DNA of 64,000 nt from Rotaria macrura. Lineage: Eukaryota; Rotifera; Eurotatoria; Philodinida; Philodinidae. The translations under genes and the position numbers were made by a program. The notes beneath the pieces were generated by a model. The model was not told the origin of the DNA and did no database searches. It saw nothing but the letters and a program-made list of their open reading frames with translations. Within the stretch, counting starts at the first letter, position 1. Every line of letters starts with the position of its first letter. The stretch covers positions 90,921 through 154,920 of the forward strand of contig OENT01000200.1 of assembly GCA_900239685.1 (NCBI GenBank). Direction: 5' to 3'. Positions 42,001 through 50,980 of this stretch are shown one piece after another.

Positions 42001-43320
42001 AGAAGCTAAAATTGCTCTAGTACTTCGGATTCGTTGTACTAATCATCGGAAAAGACTATCTCCTTAGGCATTGAAAAAAGAACAATGAAATATTAAAGAA
42101 TTTTTGCGCTCATACATGACGGCGACTCCGTCGTTGGGCTTACACGTATCATTTGCAATCTTAATGAAGTAGTTTTTTTTTCGAAGAATGTTTATCCAAG
42201 AAAATATTCGTTAGGTTTTCATCATTCGTTAGACATATGTGGTTCTGTGAATAGACAGCATGATTTACTATTCATATTCTTTTTTTATTTTACGAATCTA
42301 GACGATATAATCGATTGTACACTTCAAGGTCTCGGAGCTATTGTTGATGATGATGTAACAAAACGTTTTACATCAGCTGAAGAAATGGCTGTTTGGAATT
42401 TATTAACTCGTACTCAACAACAACATGAATATTTTTCTATACGTGTAACATTACTTTGGTTTGTTGGCTTTTGCGTACGGTATTTTTTATTATTTCCATT
42501 TCGCCTTTTTCTATTTATTCTGGGTATTTCATGGATGTTAGCATCAGCTGTATTTCTTAAATATTTTCCTATACAAGACGCTAAATTACGTTATGGTTTT
42601 TATATAAATATTGTTTTACATCGCATATTATCACGTGTATTTTCAGCGATTATAACATATCATCATACAGAATATCGTGCTAAATGTGGTTCGATATGTG
42701 TAGCTAATCATACATCACCGATTGATGTTATTATATTATCGACTGATAATAGTTTTTCAATGATCGGACAAAAACAAGGCGGCTTTTTTGGTATGGTACA
42801 ACGAACATTATCTAACACAGCTAATCATATATGGTTCGAACGTTCCGAAGCTAAAGATCGTCATATGGTTGCCGAAAAAATGCGTGAACATATTAAAAAT
42901 GAAAATAATCTACCTATATTAATATTTCCTGAAGGTACATGCATCAATAATACATCTGTTATGATGTTTAAGAAAGGTTGCTTTGAAATAACAGAAGCAA
43001 CCATTTATCCTGTTGCTATTAAATATGACAATCGCTTTGGCGATGCTTTTTGGAATTCGTCTAAACATGAATTATTCCAATATTTAATATTAATGATGAC
43101 ATCATGGGCGATTGTTGTCGATGTTTATTATTTACCACCAATGATAATGGAAGAAGGTGAAAAATCAGTCGATTTTGCACGTCGTGTGAAAGCAGCTATC
43201 GCTAAACAAGGTGGTTTTGTTGATCTCGAATGGGATGGTGGTTTGAAACGTGCGCTACCGAAAGCCGATTTTAAAGCTGAAGAACAGAGGAAATTTTATG
43301 AAATGTTAAAAACGGAATAG
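39096..43320 (+). CDS. Glycerol-3-phosphate acyltransferase 3/4 (ER, AGPAT-type fold)
   Basis: Two exons, 39096-39534 and 42302-43320, joined in phase 1 across a 2767-base intron, give 485 aa. Exon 1 encodes an N-terminal TM helix, then the conserved SLGIRKFYVKLL segment and a Ser/Thr-rich linker. Exon 2 starts with DDIIDC and has DDDVTKRF, two membrane helices (about 192-234) and the four acyltransferase blocks: NHTSPID (HX4D catalytic motif, residues 282-288), the GQKQGGFFGMVQR region, FPEGTCINNTSVMMFKKG (glycerol-phosphate binding, from about 355) and YPVAIKYD. The C-terminal WDGGLKR is also conserved. This is almost colinear with vertebrate GPAT3 and GPAT4, which make lysophosphatidic acid from glycerol-3-phosphate and acyl-CoA at the ER, the first step of glycerolipid synthesis. 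GPAT3 and GPAT4 cannot be told apart here. The 3' end is only 229 bases from the next gene on the same strand. Confidence 0.95.
39535..42301 (+). other. Single long intron of the GPAT3/4 gene
   Basis: Begins GTAAAAGC and ends CGAATCTAG. At 2767 bases it is the longest well-supported intron here (only the provisional EGF-gene intron would exceed it) and separates the linker from the catalytic exon. It holds a (TA)n run at 41904-41922 and no coding frame I recognise. Confidence 0.7.
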
Positions 43321-43515
43321 TCATGTCTAGTCGAATGAAATATTTTCGTCGAGTGAAGAGAAGGCTAAATTTGTTGATTAAATTGTTTTCTTTTCTTGTA
43401 AAAAACAGTTTATTTTTTTCCGAAAAAGATAAACATTTTTACATTTTTTTCTTTTCTACGAATTATTAAACATTCGCTTATTGTTGTTGCTGCTGTTGTT
43501 GTTGCGTCATTTGTT

Positions 43516-43533
43516 CTCTTTTTAGATTTTTAG
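43516..43533 (+). promoter_or_regulatory. Candidate trans-splice or leader acceptor before CKS-A
   Basis: A pyrimidine-rich run ends in TTTTTAG twice (AG at 43524-43525 and 43532-43533), 16-24 bases before the CKS-A start codon. No cis donor is needed to make the protein. Bdelloid rotifers are known to use spliced-leader trans-splicing, so this could be where the leader joins. Inference from position only. Confidence 0.4.
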
Positions 43534-43549
43534 CCACTGAATATTCCAT

Positions 43550-44145
43550 ATGATGCCATCAAATCAACAATTAAAGCCACCACGGTATTCATCAACGTGT
43601 ATGTTTGAACATATTCCTTCTTCTATGATGTTAATAGATTTATGTATTCTTCTAGATGAAGATAATAACTATCAGTATAGACATATTATCTTGGATAAAA
43701 GTATGGTTTCAGTAATACCAAAAAATCGATTGATGGACGAATGTGAATGGCGTGCATTGGGTATTAAACAAGGACCCCATTGGGAACATTATCTTATACA
43801 TGAACCAGGTAAGATTCTTTGCCTATATGTTGATGAGTCAATTTACTTTATTTGATATTAGAACCATATGTTCTTATGTTTCGTCGTTTATTAAAATATC
43901 GTGTTGAACCAGATCCAATAACACAGCAACAAAATACACATTTTTCTACAACACGCATGCCAATAAGTGCAACGATGAATAACACAGCAACAAATTATCC
44001 GCTTGGTGATTCAACAAATCTAAAAACCAGCATGATCATACGTGGTGGTCTTCGTACGACTGTTAATCATTTTAAAATGATTAATAGTAATGTTAATGAA
44101 GAATTAAATGAATCAAACTTTGAAAGTCTTATGATGGATAATTAA
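43550..44145 (+). CDS. CKS-A: divergent, extended CKS-domain protein
   Basis: Two exons, 43550-43808 and 43862-44145 (phase 1 intron), give 180 aa, about twice the length of normal CKS proteins. A CKS core (about residues 31-98) is clear: QYRHIIL, PKNRLM, ECEWRALGI, W78, HYLIHEPEPY (hinge) and FRR. Around it lie a 30-residue N-terminal extension and an 82-residue Asn/Thr/Ser-rich tail with no recognisable domain. CKS proteins bind cyclin-dependent kinases and dock phosphothreonine on their substrates through a small anion pocket. Measured against human CKS1, the pocket keeps Arg20 (R44), Trp54 (W78) and Arg71 (R95), but Lys11 is replaced by Leu and Ser51 by Gly (G75). The hinge HxPEPH ends in Tyr. 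The intron after HEP is shared in place and phase with the next gene, so the two are tandem duplicates. CDK binding may persist while phospho-docking is altered; that is inference. Confidence 0.82.
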
Positions 44146-44285
44146 GCTATGTTCTTTTTCATTGGTGTTCAAATTTTATTTTCGTGTCCGTTCGTGTCAG
44201 ATAGCTTTAGATCAGATCAATTTATTATTTGATAGATTCCTTCTTTTTTTTTATGACTATTTCATTTCATCCACTATAAATTTAA

Positions 44286-44348
44286 TTTATTTTAGATTAC
44301 ACCAAAGAAAAACATTTTCACTTGTTGTCATTAATCTACGTTTGTTAG
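44286..44348 (+). promoter_or_regulatory. Candidate trans-splice or leader acceptors before CKS-B
   Basis: The 207-base gap between CKS-A stop and CKS-B start has T-rich runs ending in AG at 44294-44295 (TTATTTTAG) and again at 44347-44348 (TTTGTTAG), the latter four bases before the ATG. Either could accept a spliced leader. Supported only by sequence pattern. Confidence 0.35.
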
Positions 44349-44352
44349 GATT

Positions 44353-44864
44353 ATGGCCGCTAAAGACGCAGCACAGAAAGAAAAAGAAATACATAAAGAA
44401 CAGATCTACTACTCAGATACGTATAAAGATGTAAGATAAACTTTGATTTTATTTATTCTTTTGTTTTTGTAAATATTCCTTTGAAATCTATTTGTGTACT
44501 AATTTTTATTCAAGGAAATGTATGAATATCGTCACGTTATTTTACCCAAAGAAATTGCAAAAAAAGTACCGAAAGGTCGATTATTAACTGAACATGAATG
44601 GCGCCATCTTGGTGTTCAACAATCACTTGGCTGGGTTCACTTTATGATTCATGAGCCAGGTAAATGAATATTAATGAAGAAAAAATATGTTTATTTTTCT
44701 CGATTAATTTCTTTTATATCTATCTATTCTTTTCAGAGCCACATATTTTGATATTTCGTCGTTCACTCAAAATAAGTCAACAAGTTCAACAGCAACGAGC
44801 AGCTGCAGTAGCAGCTGCTGCTCAAGCTCAACAACAACAGTACAATGCCCTACACATGAAATAG
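44353..44864 (+). CDS. CKS1: CKS-B: cyclin-dependent kinase regulatory subunit (canonical CKS1)
   Basis: Three exons, 44353-44430, 44515-44659 and 44737-44864, give 116 aa. The core matches CKS1 almost throughout: [53 protein letters not shown]. Arg20, Ser51, Trp54 and Arg71 of the anion pocket and the HEPEPH hinge are all present (R32, S63, W66, R83); Lys11 is Thr (T23). An N-terminal Lys/Glu-rich extension and a C-terminal Gln/Ala-rich tail of about 30 residues are lineage additions. Role by family: docking subunit of CDK1/CDK2 that promotes multisite phosphorylation and, through Skp2 in vertebrates, substrate turnover. The second intron is at the same codon and phase as the CKS-A intron; the first intron has no counterpart there. 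An AATAAA lies near 45210-45230. Confidence 0.95.
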
Positions 44865-46149
44865 CATTTGTGTTTTTTTTTCATTCTACCCGTGACATGA
44901 CAAACCACATTGTAGTATTGGGCATGTGTGCACATTTTACTCTTGTAGATAAAGAAAAGAGAATTATGTACGCAAAAATCGATGAGTTACTTTTTTTCTT
45001 TCTTGATCTATATCTATGTACATGTCAGATTTACCTGTGCAATAACTATTTTGCCTTTTTCCTTTTTTTTGTTCATTTATTTTCTTTCCTCATCTTGTGT
45101 TTATTGTTCTTAAAACTTCTTCTTATATTTTTTTTCGTCTGCGGTTTGATAATGAAGCTAATGAAACAAAATAGAAAAAAAATACTGATTAAAATAATCA
45201 TACTAGGATAATAATAAAAAACTAAATAAAATCTTGCAAAAAATTCTTTACTGTATTCTGCGATAAATATGTCTATGATTGTACAAATTATTTCAAAAAT
45301 CATTTAAGACTTATTCCTTCCTAAGCGAATGCTAATGCTGATCTTGACAGATCGATGGGAAGCAATAGTATTATATGTTTTGACATCGACAGTGAGAACT
45401 ACTGCCATATATTGGAGAAATCAGAAAACGACAGAAATCTTATTAGATGAACACATTATTTACTCCAACATGGTGTGCGTGTCACGAAACGGAGTGAGAA
45501 GTTAATGCTACCAACCAGTTACGTGATAGGGTAATTTATAACAGTAAAAATGAAACTACTGACATTATTCGATCCAATAGAATTCATAATTTATCGCTTT
45601 GAGAAGATACTTGGAAAAATCAACAGGTAACGAGTGAAGTTACCAGTTTACCTGGTAATTGTATCGTTACAAGTAATCTAGTTACCTAACGATGGCTTGT
45701 CTTCCATAGTCACAATGAATAATCCCAAATTACATCTTTAGTTTTTTAATCATCTATATAGTACATTTATTTCAAAACTAAACTATAGAATAACTTTCAT
45801 TAGAAGAAGTTCTACAAGTCACATAGAAATTGTAACTTGTATTCAAAACGACCGAAACTTTATGCATCAAACGTTCGATGCTGTGGATGTTGACGGTAAA
45901 GGACTTGGTTTTATTCGAAAAATAAAATGTGTACAAGCACAACTAGGTTTGCTTTGAAGATGTTAGAGCTTTTCTTAATACTCTTAAGATGAACATACTA
46001 AATGATGGAAAATAAGAGATGCAGAACGCGACCATACGTGCTACCAACATTCCTTGTATTTTGATTTTATTCACGTAGATTATGAAAATGACATGAGTCG
46101 ATTACTGAAGTGCAGATCGCATTTAATTAGGTTAGGAGTGCAGCAAGTC

Positions 46150-46620
46150 CAAGGTCTAGGTACAAATAGATTTGGATTTTGGTTTGGGTTTGGTCTTAAA
46201 TTACACAAATCTGATGGGACATTATAAGATAAAGTTTCAGAAGATAGAATACAATCTCAAGTCTCATAAATTAATATGGAATTATTTAGATTCGGTATAG
46301 CTCTGGATATTGGATTAGGGTCTTAGATTTGGGTTTGGGATTGAGATTGAGATTTGGTTTCAGTGTAGCACGACTAAAAAATTGGACTCATGTTAGATTA
46401 AAAACAAATGCCAAATTCAAAACCAAATCTAAGACCCGAATCTAAGTCCAAATCCCAAACGTATCACCAATCCCAAACATAAGCGGAACCAAGCAATATC
46501 AACTATCTGTTGATACAAATGTAGACAAAATTCACACCTAGAAACTAAACTCGAACCGTACCCAAAATTCAGAAATCAAACCCAAATCCAAAACTCAAAG
46601 ATTTGGTGACAAATCCCATA
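46150..46620. repeat. Strand-switching G-rich/C-rich imperfect inverted repeat
   Basis: From 46150 to 46365 the plus strand is full of TTTGG, TTTGGG and GGATT units; from about 46400 to 46620 it is full of the complement, AATCC, CCCAAA and CCAAA. The best arms are 46313-46360 and 46420-46460: the reverse complement of the first contains AAACCAAATCT and AAATCTAAGACCC-AATC, both found in the second, with a spacer of about 60 bases. The pattern looks like a decayed tandem repeat with an inversion in the middle. The units are not the TGTGGG-type repeat I recall for bdelloid telomeres. Confidence 0.6.
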
Positions 46621-49172
46621 AACATTCGAGATTTGTTGCACCCTTATATTACGTGGTAGTACTGATTGGTTAGCAACCACGCCGATTTGTAAATCGACAA
46701 TTGTTATTCTAAGATTAGGCATCCATCGTCTAACAATTCTTGTAAAAAGTCTTTTCAAGATACGGAAGAAAACGTTCCAAAAAGTTGCTGTTCGCCTTAT
46801 TTTAAGAAATAAAAACACGAACAACAATGTTCGGAACAACCATCTAGTTACATTAATAAATTTTTATTGAGAATGGCACAAATAACGAACCGATTCGGAT
46901 CTGCATACGAAGTTTTAGAATCTCAGAAACTACTGAACATGTTGTCTCGTCAATCTATCCGATAGTTAAGTTATTCAGTTCATTGATAAGAGTTGAATTA
47001 CTCTGGATATCTAATTTTTATAGTTTCAATAAATCGTATCTTTGTCTATCTGTCGATTATTATACGAGAACAGTACTACTATCGTAATCAATAGATGAAC
47101 ATCAGACAAAGTGCCTTTTGTAAGTGAACGATTTCGATTGTCAATGAAATAGATACATGTGTTATCTTTTGAAGATCAAAACTATTTAAAGGATATGCAT
47201 GTTTATATTGTTTGAACAGTCATTTACTTGGATGAAATCTTCTTCATGATATGGATGGATCAATTCAGTGTTATAAGCAGTATAATTGTCATAAAAAACA
47301 GGATGGATATTGTTATGTATTGCATAGTTAATTCATGTGCAACTCTAAAAGTAGTGAACGTACATAAAATCTAATCGAGTACTTCTTGTTGATATTTCAA
47401 CAAAAAATGTATAATCATTGAAGTATAATTAATTTTTGTAATGAGCATAACGAACAGAAAACACATACCTAAAAGAAATGTTTAGTCCACCTGTTCATAT
47501 TAAAACTGTTTGACGTTGATGTCGATAAGAAGAGCATACCTTATTTTAACATGTCATACTAAACGACATACATTCTCAATGTCTTTTGATATGATTAGCA
47601 GTTAGTTCTTTTGTTTTTCTTAAAAGCTCTTCTAGAATATACTGATGTTTGCTTATTGTATATTTTACAGAAAGATACTTCAATTCATCTTTAAAAAACA
47701 ATCTAACAAGATAATCACTAGTATGTTTGCTTAAGTATACAATTTTGAGTTGACAATCATTTAGAGTATTTATTGCAGAGGGTCTCTTTTAAAAACAAAC
47801 TATGATTCAACTGCATTTCAATTGCATCCCTAAATTCATCAATTATTCGAAATCTTCAGACAGTTCTAAGTGATATCGTGGATAAGTGTACAGTTTAGGT
47901 AGTTTGAATAAATGTATCAATTTTGGAAAAAATCGATGATCAACTGTATAGATTTTTTGCTTTGAATTGCAGTAATCAAAGTTTTTTGTGGAAGTCACAT
48001 ATATTTCAGAAGACAATATGGAGCGTACGTTTAAGAGCGAGGTTTTCGATAGCCCCCCCCCGCTTTTGGTTATAGACAGTCATCCTTATAGACCTTAACA
48101 ACTAGCATTATAGTATCGTCATATATCACAGTGTTATTTACCGTTTATTTCAATGCGTACAGTAAGAAAAATGGAAACTAACGAGCGAATGGCAACAATG
48201 AAAAAGACATAAAGTGTCCATCAAAACACGATGATACAAAAAATTCATGATATTATATTTTCTGTATATTGTATTAGTGATATGAAGCTAAAGATATGTG
48301 GACTTCAAATTTTAGCCCTGAACGGGGTGCACTAACAAGTTTCATTTTTCTTCATTACTAACAGGTATTCAGCTTTTTACATCAATAAAAAAGATAATTG
48401 TAAACTGAATCATGTACATGGCACATGGTGATTGGTAGCAAAGACTTTCAGTAGATGTTTTTCGAGAGACTATCATAGGGAAATATGATTAACAATAATA
48501 GTGTGCACATGTGTAGCATGTTTTCTAACAATGCATCAGAATGAAAAGAATGAGAACGTTTTCAAGGTTTTTTGTTATTTTCAAGTAAAGATGAGATGTA
48601 TTGAGAGAAAACATCAACTAAATTCAATCACTGTCTCTATTAATCATTATGGCAAACTACCTAGATTCATGTTCGCATAAATATAAACGTGAAAATTTCG
48701 AATTTCACCTGGTCGAAATAAATGAAAAAGTGTCTATACGACATTTAATTCATCTCTATCTAACTGTACTGATATGATGATCATCTTTACCATGGCCTCA
48801 TTTAATCAAACAACAATCTTCTATGAACGAAAATCAGAGAACACTGCACTTCGCTCCATACGTTTATTCATTTCTACTTATTATATGTTGATAATTGTTT
48901 TCAATGAAAATCTAACTTTTTTTAATGCTGTCAATATAGCTATTGGCCATCTGTAGTCGAACGATAGTGTAGATTTAACCATTTGTTCGGGTATTCAATC
49001 ACTGCGAGTACGATGCGTACTGTAGTATAGATAACTATATACTAAGTTTCATTTGGTTCAACTTGCATGGAAAGATTTTCAAGAATAGTCAAGATGCAGA
49101 AATTGTTTTCAACGTCATTCTTCAATGAATATCAGCTCAGCATTATGTACAACTGTATTTATGTAGGAGCAT

Positions 49173-49193
49173 AATATATATATATATATATAT
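49173..49193. repeat. (TA)n microsatellite
   Basis: About ten TA units 420 bases beyond the stop codon of the arginine deiminase gene. No function is visible. Confidence 0.8.
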
Positions 49194-49612
49194 TGTACAC
49201 TTAATGCTACTCCGTCGTAGAAGGATGTGTTGCTAAGAAAATATCTTTTGTTCTAGAGAAACAATACTACAATTATATTGATCATTTAGAATAACGGACA
49301 CTTGACATAACACTCAATTACAGTATGAATAGAATTATTCTTACAAATCTTTCATAAAATCAAGCTTCAGTTGTATTCACATTCTGAAATATAAGATTTA
49401 GATATTTTGCTTGATTCGAAAGTCTTTTGTGCATGTGTCATTTACTTTTTGCAACTGTCTCAAGTAAATATTAAATAGAAAGCATTTCATTCAGTGATTT
49501 TTATTGATTCAATGTATAGAATGTTACGTGTAATAATAAAACGACAAAATATGGACAAAATAGCTATATACATGAAATTATTAATTACAATATATCAATA
49601 TGAAATATAAAG

Positions 49613-50980
49613 TTAATTAGCACGACGTCGAATAGCATTTGTCATACAATGAACACCGCCACCACCCTCTGATAAGCCTTCATGAGGAACTAAGCCAACA
49701 CGACAAGCATCATTTGATGTCATTTGAGCAACAATACCTATTTTTGGATGACTACCTTCATAATCAAGTACATGACAATCATCCACAGCAACAACATTAT
49801 GAAGACATTGTTGCTGTTCAATGATCGATGTTTCTTCATCTTCAGCATCATAAAAAATAAGTTCAGTATCATGAAGAAGTTTGCGGAGAGCTCGACGTAC
49901 ATCACATCCATGTGAAATCCATATAGGTTTTAGAAGAATATTTCTATTAATATCTTGGTTTTCTACTGTGAATACTTCCATAGCTTCAGCTATTGGACCA
50001 TATAATGTAAATGCATGCTTGCCAACTGAGCTAAGAATTGTATCTAAATGCATAGAGCTCCGTTTTAGTGGTATGCTAATGACAATTATTTGACGAAAAA
50101 CACCCGTAGATGCAAGTGCTTCAATGCCAATTCGATTTGTTCGTTCACTGCAACCAATCATTAAAATATCTTGACCAAGATAAGCAACATCACCACCTTC
50201 GATCGTTGGATATTCATCATTATTACTGTTATTTCGCCATTCAACAATTTTTAAATCAGACTTTGATAAACATGGATGAAATCGAAAGATAATACGAAAT
50301 ACAAATGGTTCGTTTCGTCGAGCTCTTTTACTCATTTGCCAAATGAAAACATGTTGTTCAATAATGGAAAATGCATCACGAGTAAATAACAGATTTGGCA
50401 ATGGTGGAATGAGAAATTTATCGGCTGATTGATCAGCCTCTAAAAGAGTTTGAGAATAATCAGATGTGCCTAATTCATCTGCTGAACAAACTACGCCAGT
50501 GATAACATCTTCAGTCAATTGTTCTGGCGTACGCTCAAGTAACCAGTGACGAAGAGCCGCAATAGCTGATTGTTGATCTTTATCATGAAAGGTAGAGTGA
50601 ACAATAATCTCCTCGATTAACGCACAACATGCTTCATTGTTGGATGTCAATGTTTCTCGTAAAAGATCTCGCAGATAAAGTACATTTGTTCCATGATCAC
50701 GTAAATATTGTGAAAAGAAATCATGAGACTGTTGTGCTTGATTAATATCAGGAAGAGCATCATAGAGAAGATATTGAAGATTGTCTTTGTTTAGACGAAG
50801 ATACTCTGAACCGGGTCGATGCATGAGTACAATATCTAATTTACCACATTCTGACTGAACACCAACACCATATTGATTTATCAAATCTTTGATATTTGAT
50901 TCAGAAGCTTTCATTTTTGTTTTGTGAACAGTAAGTATTTGACAATGTCTCACAGAGAAAAATTCTTGTCTATTTCTCAT
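49613..50980 (-). CDS. arcA: Arginine deiminase, intronless, probably of bacterial origin
   Basis: One uninterrupted frame of 455 aa from the ATG at 50980. A later ATG at 50914 gives 433 aa and fits the usual start of the family, a few residues before the SECGKLDIVLMHRPG segment, so the first 22 Arg-rich residues may be a leader or untranslated. The enzyme hydrolyses L-arginine to citrulline and ammonia. Guanidino-group-modifying fold landmarks are in order: LFTRD (about 198-202), TIEGGD (about 259-264), MHLDT with catalytic His and Asp (about 311 and 313), and the C-terminal GGGGVHCMT with nucleophilic Cys about 445. All canonical catalytic residues are present, so it should be active. Its GC content looks higher than the flanks, around 40% by eye. 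Animals generally lack this enzyme; bacteria and some protists have it. An inter-kingdom transfer is the likely explanation, not proven here. Confidence 0.92.
   Translation of the reverse strand: MRNRQEFFSVRHCQILTVHKTKMKASESNIKDLINQYGVGVQSECGKLDIVLMHRPGSEYLRLNKDNLQYLLYDALPDINQAQQSHDFFSQYLRDHGTNVLYLRDLLRETLTSNNEACCALIEEIIVHSTFHDKDQQSAIAALRHWLLERTPEQLTEDVITGVVCSADELGTSDYSQTLLEADQSADKFLIPPLPNLLFTRDAFSIIEQHVFIWQMSKRARRNEPFVFRIIFRFHPCLSKSDLKIVEWRNNSNNDEYPTIEGGDVAYLGQDILMIGCSERTNRIGIEALASTGVFRQIIVISIPLKRSSMHLDTILSSVGKHAFTLYGPIAEAMEVFTVENQDINRNILLKPIWISHGCDVRRALRKLLHDTELIFYDAEDEETSIIEQQQCLHNVVAVDDCHVLDYEGSHPKIGIVAQMTSNDACRVGLVPHEGLSEGGGGVHCMTNAIRRRAN

Larger units (their letters stand above)
44865..49612. 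other. Gene-free stretch, 4.7 kb
   Basis: Between the 3' ends of CKS-B (+) and the arginine deiminase gene (-). No coding frame that I can support; the longest (87 codons, minus strand, 46576-46839) overlaps the inverted repeat described separately and has no family signature. Contains a run of nine C at 48053-48061, the only such G/C homopolymer in the window, and a (TA)n run at 49173-49193. Confidence 0.5.

Noticed and set aside
46576-46839. 87-codon minus-strand frame rich in Arg and Phe
   Set aside because: Partly made of the C-rich arm of the inverted repeat, no recognisable fold, no start context.
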